Of a stretch of DNA of 39,303 bases, positions 36,209 through 39,303 are shown piece by piece; the stretch's first letter is position 1; each line of letters starts with the position of its first letter. The stretch lies in the NCBI GenBank assembly GCA_016787925.1, contig JAEUSK010000283.1, positions 1-39,303 on the forward strand, read 5' to 3'. The notes below the pieces were generated by a model that saw only the letters and a program-made list of their open reading frames with translations, did no database searches and was not told the DNA's origin. The translations under genes and the position numbers were made by a program. This DNA is from a bacterium. GTDB lineage: Bacteria > CLD3 > SB21.

Positions 36209-36408
36209 TGCTTCTTTTCCAGTGTGTTATAGTAAGTTTTGGCTTCGGCTAGATTTAATGCTGATGCATTTTCATTTTCTTTGATTAATTGAACCAAACC
36301 GTAGTTTTCCAATACTTCTTCAATCTTTTGAAAAGTTTCAATATCAACTTGAACTGCAACTTTATTGTCTTCTTCGTCTACAATGTAAGTTTTTGGTATT
36401 TTTAGCAT
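36205..36408 (-). CDS. Antitoxin of a type II toxin-antitoxin pair (RelB/Phd-like)
   Basis: A 67-residue protein (MLKIPKTYIVDEEDNKVAVQ, then VDIETFQKIEEVLENYGLV) of the small antitoxin group paired with RelE-like toxins: a short N-terminal beta/DNA-binding part and a helical, toxin-wrapping tail. AAGGAG lies 5 nt before the ATG. Its TGA overlaps the toxin TTG, the usual coupled arrangement. The frame is intact, whereas the toxin frame is broken. The pair sits in the gap between aroC and nifJ, consistent with acquisition as a small cassette (inference). Confidence 0.8.
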   Translation of the reverse strand: MLKIPKTYIVDEEDNKVAVQVDIETFQKIEEVLENYGLVQLIKENENASALNLAEAKTYYNTLEKKH

Positions 36409-36426
36409 CGATGCTCCTTTCTCGAA

Positions 36427-36455
36427 AATATAGTCACTGAAAGATCAACAGACAA
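36427..36455 (-). promoter_or_regulatory. Candidate promoter of the toxin-antitoxin pair
   Basis: On the minus strand TTGTCT (36455-36450), 17 nt, TATATT (36432-36427), immediately beyond the aroC stop and about 18 nt before the antitoxin ATG. Confidence 0.45.
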
Positions 36456-36456
36456 A

Positions 36457-37626
36457 TCATTTTCTTATTTTCTCTCTGTCGTATCTTATCTTAATTTCTT
36501 CGATACTGTCTCCGCCGAATTTTTCCAGGAGAGGATTGATCAGCGCGAGCGCCGTCATCGCCTCAGCGACCACGGCCGCGGCGGGAACGGAACAGGTATC
36601 CGTTCTCTCTTTATGCGCGGAGGCAGATTTTTTGGTTTCGATATCGACTGACATGAGGGGCCGGGCTAGTGTTGGAAGGGGTTTCATCGCGCCGCGAATG
36701 ATCAGGCGGTCGCCGGTGGTCATTCCGCCCTCAAGCCCGCCGCAGCGGTTCGTTTTACGGTAATAACCCTTTTTTTCGTCAAAGAAAATTTCGTCATGAA
36801 CCTCCGAGCCGAATTTTCCCGCGTTCTCAAAAGCATCGCCGATCTCGACGCCCTTGATGGCCGGAATGGAACAAATATACTGTGCCAAAATCCCGTCCAA
36901 TTTTTTATCCCAGTGCGTATAACTGCCAAGTCCCTCCGGAAGGCCGTCTACGATTACTTCAAATATTCCTCCAAGCGAATTACCTTCCTTTTGCGCCGAC
37001 TTTATTTCGTCAATCATTTTTTTTGTGACTGCGGAATCAAGCGCGCGAACTTCGGAATCGTCGGATAGTTTCGTTATCTCAGCTATACTGAAATTTTGAA
37101 TTTTGAATTGTGAATTCTGGATTCTGACTTTTCCGATTTGAATGACATGAGACGCGATTGTGATGCCGAATTCTTCCAGCAATTTTCTTGCAACGCTTCC
37201 GAGCGCCACACGCATCGCCGTTTCCCGCGCGCTGGAACGCTCGATAACCGGCCGAATATCGTCGAATCCGAATTTGAGTACTCCCGCAAGATCGGCATGG
37301 CCCGGACGGGGGAGCGTAACTTTTTTTATTTTGTTAGTTACTTTCTGCACCTCGACGGGCATGATCTCTTTCCAGTTTTCCCAATCTTTATTCCATACGA
37401 GCAAACTGATCGGAGAGCCGATCGTCTTGCCGAGCCGCACGCCGGAAATAATTTCCGCACGATCGGACTCAATCTTCATGCGTCCGCCGCGTCCGTAGCC
37501 TTGCTGCCGGCGATAAAGCTGGTGATCAATGTATTCAGCTGTGAGTTCCAGTCCCGCGGGAATGCCTTCAATAACACCGCTCAGGCCTTTGCCGTGCGAT
37601 TCGCCGGCTGTTAGAAAACGGATCAT
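36457..37626 (-). CDS. aroC: Chorismate synthase
   Basis: Last enzyme of the shikimate pathway: EPSP to chorismate, with reduced FMN. It has 389 residues. Family motifs: FLTAGESHGKGLSGVIEG at the N-terminus, RRQQGYGRGGRMKIESD (40-55), RPGHADLAGVLKFGFDDIRP (107-126) and ERSSARETAMRVALG (129-143). KEGNSLGGIFEV and the C-terminal RTDTCSVPAAAVVAEAM are also present. Residues about 166-180 (KVRIQNSQFKIQNFS) come from a heptanucleotide repeat inserted in frame in a loop that varies between homologues. All conserved blocks flank it intact, so the enzyme should work. No Shine-Dalgarno is obvious; a TTGAAT promoter lies upstream. Confidence 0.95.
   Translation of the reverse strand: MIRFLTAGESHGKGLSGVIEGIPAGLELTAEYIDHQLYRRQQGYGRGGRMKIESDRAEIISGVRLGKTIGSPISLLVWNKDWENWKEIMPVEVQKVTNKIKKVTLPRPGHADLAGVLKFGFDDIRPVIERSSARETAMRVALGSVARKLLEEFGITIASHVIQIGKVRIQNSQFKIQNFSIAEITKLSDDSEVRALDSAVTKKMIDEIKSAQKEGNSLGGIFEVIVDGLPEGLGSYTHWDKKLDGILAQYICSIPAIKGVEIGDAFENAGKFGSEVHDEIFFDEKKGYYRKTNRCGGLEGGMTTGDRLIIRGAMKPLPTLARPLMSVDIETKKSASAHKERTDTCSVPAAAVVAEAMTALALINPLLEKFGGDSIEEIKIRYDREKIRK
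37089..37131. repeat. Tandem heptanucleotide repeat inside aroC
   Basis: Five consecutive 7-mers, TGAATTT, TGAATTG, TGAATTC, TGGATTC, TGACTTT (37097-37131), preceded by an 8-nt variant TGAAATTT. Three units equal 21 nt, so the protein repeats every 7 residues (IQNSQFK-IQNF). The low-complexity, TGAATT-rich sequence is unlike the surrounding gene. Confidence 0.8.
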
Positions 37627-37653
37627 AGGATCGTAACCCAGTTTGTTTTTCTT

Positions 37654-37682
37654 AATCTAAATACAATCATTTTGAAATTCAA
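37654..37682 (-). promoter_or_regulatory. Candidate aroC promoter
   Basis: On the minus strand TTGAAT (37682-37677), 17 nt, TAGATT (37659-37654), about 28 nt before the ATG. The -35 hexamer equals those at hutU and the P5C dehydrogenase gene. Confidence 0.4.
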
Positions 37683-37791
37683 TGTTCTAATCGTTTCCAA
37701 ACATCTTTTCAGAATTGCCTTTATGACGGAAATAGATTACCTTTGCGTCTATGTAAACTTTATTTTGAAACAACTTAGGATTTTGATTCCC

Positions 37792-39303
37792 ATGAAAAAT
37801 TTCCTGATACTCGTCATCCTGCTTTTTATTAATCAAACCGCCGCATTCGCCCAGTGGCAGAAGATTTTGACCACGGATAAAGGCGGCAGTTCCGTTCACG
37901 TTATGTCCATCGATTTTGACGACAACGGCGTTTGGGTTGGCGTGCACAACGGCGGGGTGAAACAATTTACCGGCATCAAAGAAACCGCCACGTTCACAAA
38001 GGAGAGCGGTTTAATGTCGGATAAAATTCGCGCGATCGCGGTTGACAAAACCGGAAGAAAGTGGATCGCCACGGATAACGGCCTGGACATGTGGGACGGT
38101 AAGAAGTTTACTCATAATCAGAAAAACGACATAACCCTGTTGACCAACGATATCACGGCCCTGCATGTAGACGACGATAATCAGGTGTGGGTTGGCACAG
38201 ATAAAGGACTGGTAAGGATCAACGGTGACCGCTGGTCGGTTTTTGACGTAAAAAATACAAACAAACTGCTGCCGTCCAATTCGATCCGCGCGATTCACTC
38301 TAATTGGCGCGGCGCGGTATGGGTTGCCACCGATGAAGGGCTGGCGCAATTTAACGGGAAAACATGGAAAAATTATACTCAGAAACTGAACGGCCTGCCG
38401 ACCAACGATATTCACGACGTGTTTGTTGCGTCCGACGGGATCGTCTGGATCGCCACGGAAAAAGGCGTTGGCAAATTTGACGAAAAAACATGCACGCAGT
38501 ATTTAAAAGACATTCCGATGAGTTCGATCACCATGGACCTCGCCGGAAATATCTGGACTGCATCGCAGGAAGACGGCATTTACAAAATTCAGGACGGAAA
38601 GGAAAAAGCTTTTACGGTCAAGGACGGGTTGGCATCTGACGAAGGATTTGTGATCGAATGCGATCCCTACGGCGATATATGGGCTGGAACAAAATTGGGT
38701 TTGAATCAGTTTACCGACAAAGGCGATGCGGTCAAGATCGCTTCGGCGTTATTTCAAAAAGCGGAAGAGTTCCGCGTATTGGGCGACGATGCCAATGCGA
38801 GAAAGTTTTATGATCTGTTTTTTACGCGCGATTATCTGAAGCAGGCGCAGGAGATTCCGCTAGTGATCTTCGCACTGGAACAAATGAGTCTGAAAGACGA
38901 GCAGCTTGATAAAGTCAAAGAACTTGCGAAAAAAATCCTGACGCAGTTTCCGACTCACGAAAAAGCGAAACAAGTGATTTTGGATGTAGCGGAACTGTCG
39001 GCCAGACTTCAGAAAGTCAATGACGCGCAAATGTATTACCAGCAATATCTTGACGCGTATCCGGACGATCCTGTCAATCCGGAAATTTTATGGAAAATGG
39101 CTTCGTTGTTTGAAAAAGACGGCGACACGTTCGGCGCGGCGCGCTTGTATCAGAAATTGAATAACAAATATCCCGACAACCCATGGTATAACGAGATCCG
39201 CTGGATCGTAGCGAATATCGAAGAAAAGCAAAAAGGCCCGGATGCATCATTGGCAGTCTATACCGACCTTGCCGCGACGAGCGGCGATTATGAGATTCTG
39301 TAC
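37792..39303 (+). CDS. Secreted regulator-type beta-propeller and TPR protein (3' partial)
   Basis: Open from ATG 37792 to the last base (504 codons), so the C-terminus is outside the window. A signal peptide is clear (MKNFLILVILLFINQTAAFA, cleavage near residue 20). Seven propeller blades follow, each with a W-[VI]-[GA]-T/V-x2-G-[LV] strand: Trp48, 91, 133, 177, 219, 255 and 297, spaced mostly 42-44 residues. This matches the Reg_prop repeats of hybrid two-component sensors. After residue about 312 the sequence becomes helical with TPR-like units (AEEFRVLGDDANARKFYDLF, AQMYYQQYLDAYPDDPVNPE). A kinase domain could follow but is not visible. AGGA lies 11 nt before the ATG, a long spacing. Divergent from aroC. 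Confidence 0.88.
   Translation, partial: MKNFLILVILLFINQTAAFAQWQKILTTDKGGSSVHVMSIDFDDNGVWVGVHNGGVKQFTGIKETATFTKESGLMSDKIRAIAVDKTGRKWIATDNGLDMWDGKKFTHNQKNDITLLTNDITALHVDDDNQVWVGTDKGLVRINGDRWSVFDVKNTNKLLPSNSIRAIHSNWRGAVWVATDEGLAQFNGKTWKNYTQKLNGLPTNDIHDVFVASDGIVWIATEKGVGKFDEKTCTQYLKDIPMSSITMDLAGNIWTASQEDGIYKIQDGKEKAFTVKDGLASDEGFVIECDPYGDIWAGTKLGLNQFTDKGDAVKIASALFQKAEEFRVLGDDANARKFYDLFFTRDYLKQAQEIPLVIFALEQMSLKDEQLDKVKELAKKILTQFPTHEKAKQVILDVAELSARLQKVNDAQMYYQQYLDAYPDDPVNPEILWKMASLFEKDGDTFGAARLYQKLNNKYPDNPWYNEIRWIVANIEEKQKGPDASLAVYTDLAATSGDYEILY

Noticed and set aside
37714-37745. Bacteroidota-type promoter (TTG-N20-TACCTTTG) before the propeller gene
   Set aside because: A good match to TAnnTTTG, but single; the other promoters in the window are of the TTGAAT-N17-TATATT type, so a chance match is likely.
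38011-38415. A 134-codon minus-strand frame, and another at 37687-37965
   Set aside because: Both are shadows of the propeller gene, whose frame has a signal peptide and seven repeated blades.
1-39303. tRNA, rRNA, CRISPR array, prophage or integron
   Set aside because: No cloverleaf, spaced direct-repeat array, integrase or phage structural gene was seen on either strand; subtle small RNAs cannot be excluded by eye.

Overview
The window is bacterial chromosome of moderate GC with dense, directional gene runs. The proteins suggest a heterotrophic Gram-negative-type bacterium with an anaerobic or facultative side: pyruvate:ferredoxin oxidoreductase, enlarged PstC/PstA permeases, a regulator-type beta-propeller lipid-free secreted protein and a DUF4175-like membrane/coiled-coil protein. 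This mix resembles the FCB superphylum (Ignavibacteriota, Calditrichota or KSB1-like) more than a well-studied model phylum. Good Shine-Dalgarno sites (GGAGG, AAGGAG) and several TTGAAT-N17-TATATT promoters argue against Bacteroidota proper. The taxonomic call is inference only.

Layout. (1) Positions 1-8474, plus strand: a phosphate block, pstC (5' end outside the window)-pstA-pstB-phoU-phoB-phoR, then a DUF47 accessory protein and a Pit-type phosphate transporter. (2) Positions 8605-19222, minus strand: a complete reductive pyrimidine catabolism cluster. In transcription order it is mmsA (malonate/methylmalonate-semialdehyde dehydrogenase), a class III aminotransferase, an NCS1 nucleobase transporter, dihydropyrimidinase, [a RAYT transposase between two REP-like hairpins], beta-ureidopropionase, preT and preA. 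Together these would import uracil or thymine, reduce it, open the ring, release the beta-amino acid, transaminate it and feed acetyl-CoA or propionyl-CoA. (3) Positions 19417-22138, minus: glpD and moaA. (4) Positions 22308-23954, plus: a lone hutU, divergent from moaA. (5) Positions 23973-30902, minus: a 1146-residue DUF4175-like protein, an unknown 208-residue protein bracketed by two near-identical terminator hairpins, a 1-pyrroline-5-carboxylate dehydrogenase and a four-helix membrane protein. (6) Positions 31003-35707, minus: nifJ followed by a DHODH-superfamily protein lacking the usual catalytic motif. (7) Positions 35943-36408: a RelB/RelE-type toxin-antitoxin pair in which the toxin frame is broken by what looks like one missing base. 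(8) aroC (minus), carrying an in-frame heptanucleotide repeat. (9) From 37792 to the window end: a secreted seven-bladed propeller plus TPR protein that runs off the edge.

No intergenic stretch exceeds 300 bases. I see no tRNA, rRNA, CRISPR array or prophage. The observations most worth a second look are the hairpin-flanked RAYT inside the pyrimidine operon (its hairpins show compensatory base changes), the NCS1 carrier with an extra periplasmic domain, the A6-TAGTAC motif recurring upstream of three minus-strand genes, the broken RelE toxin, the repeat inside aroC, and the DHODH-like partner of nifJ.
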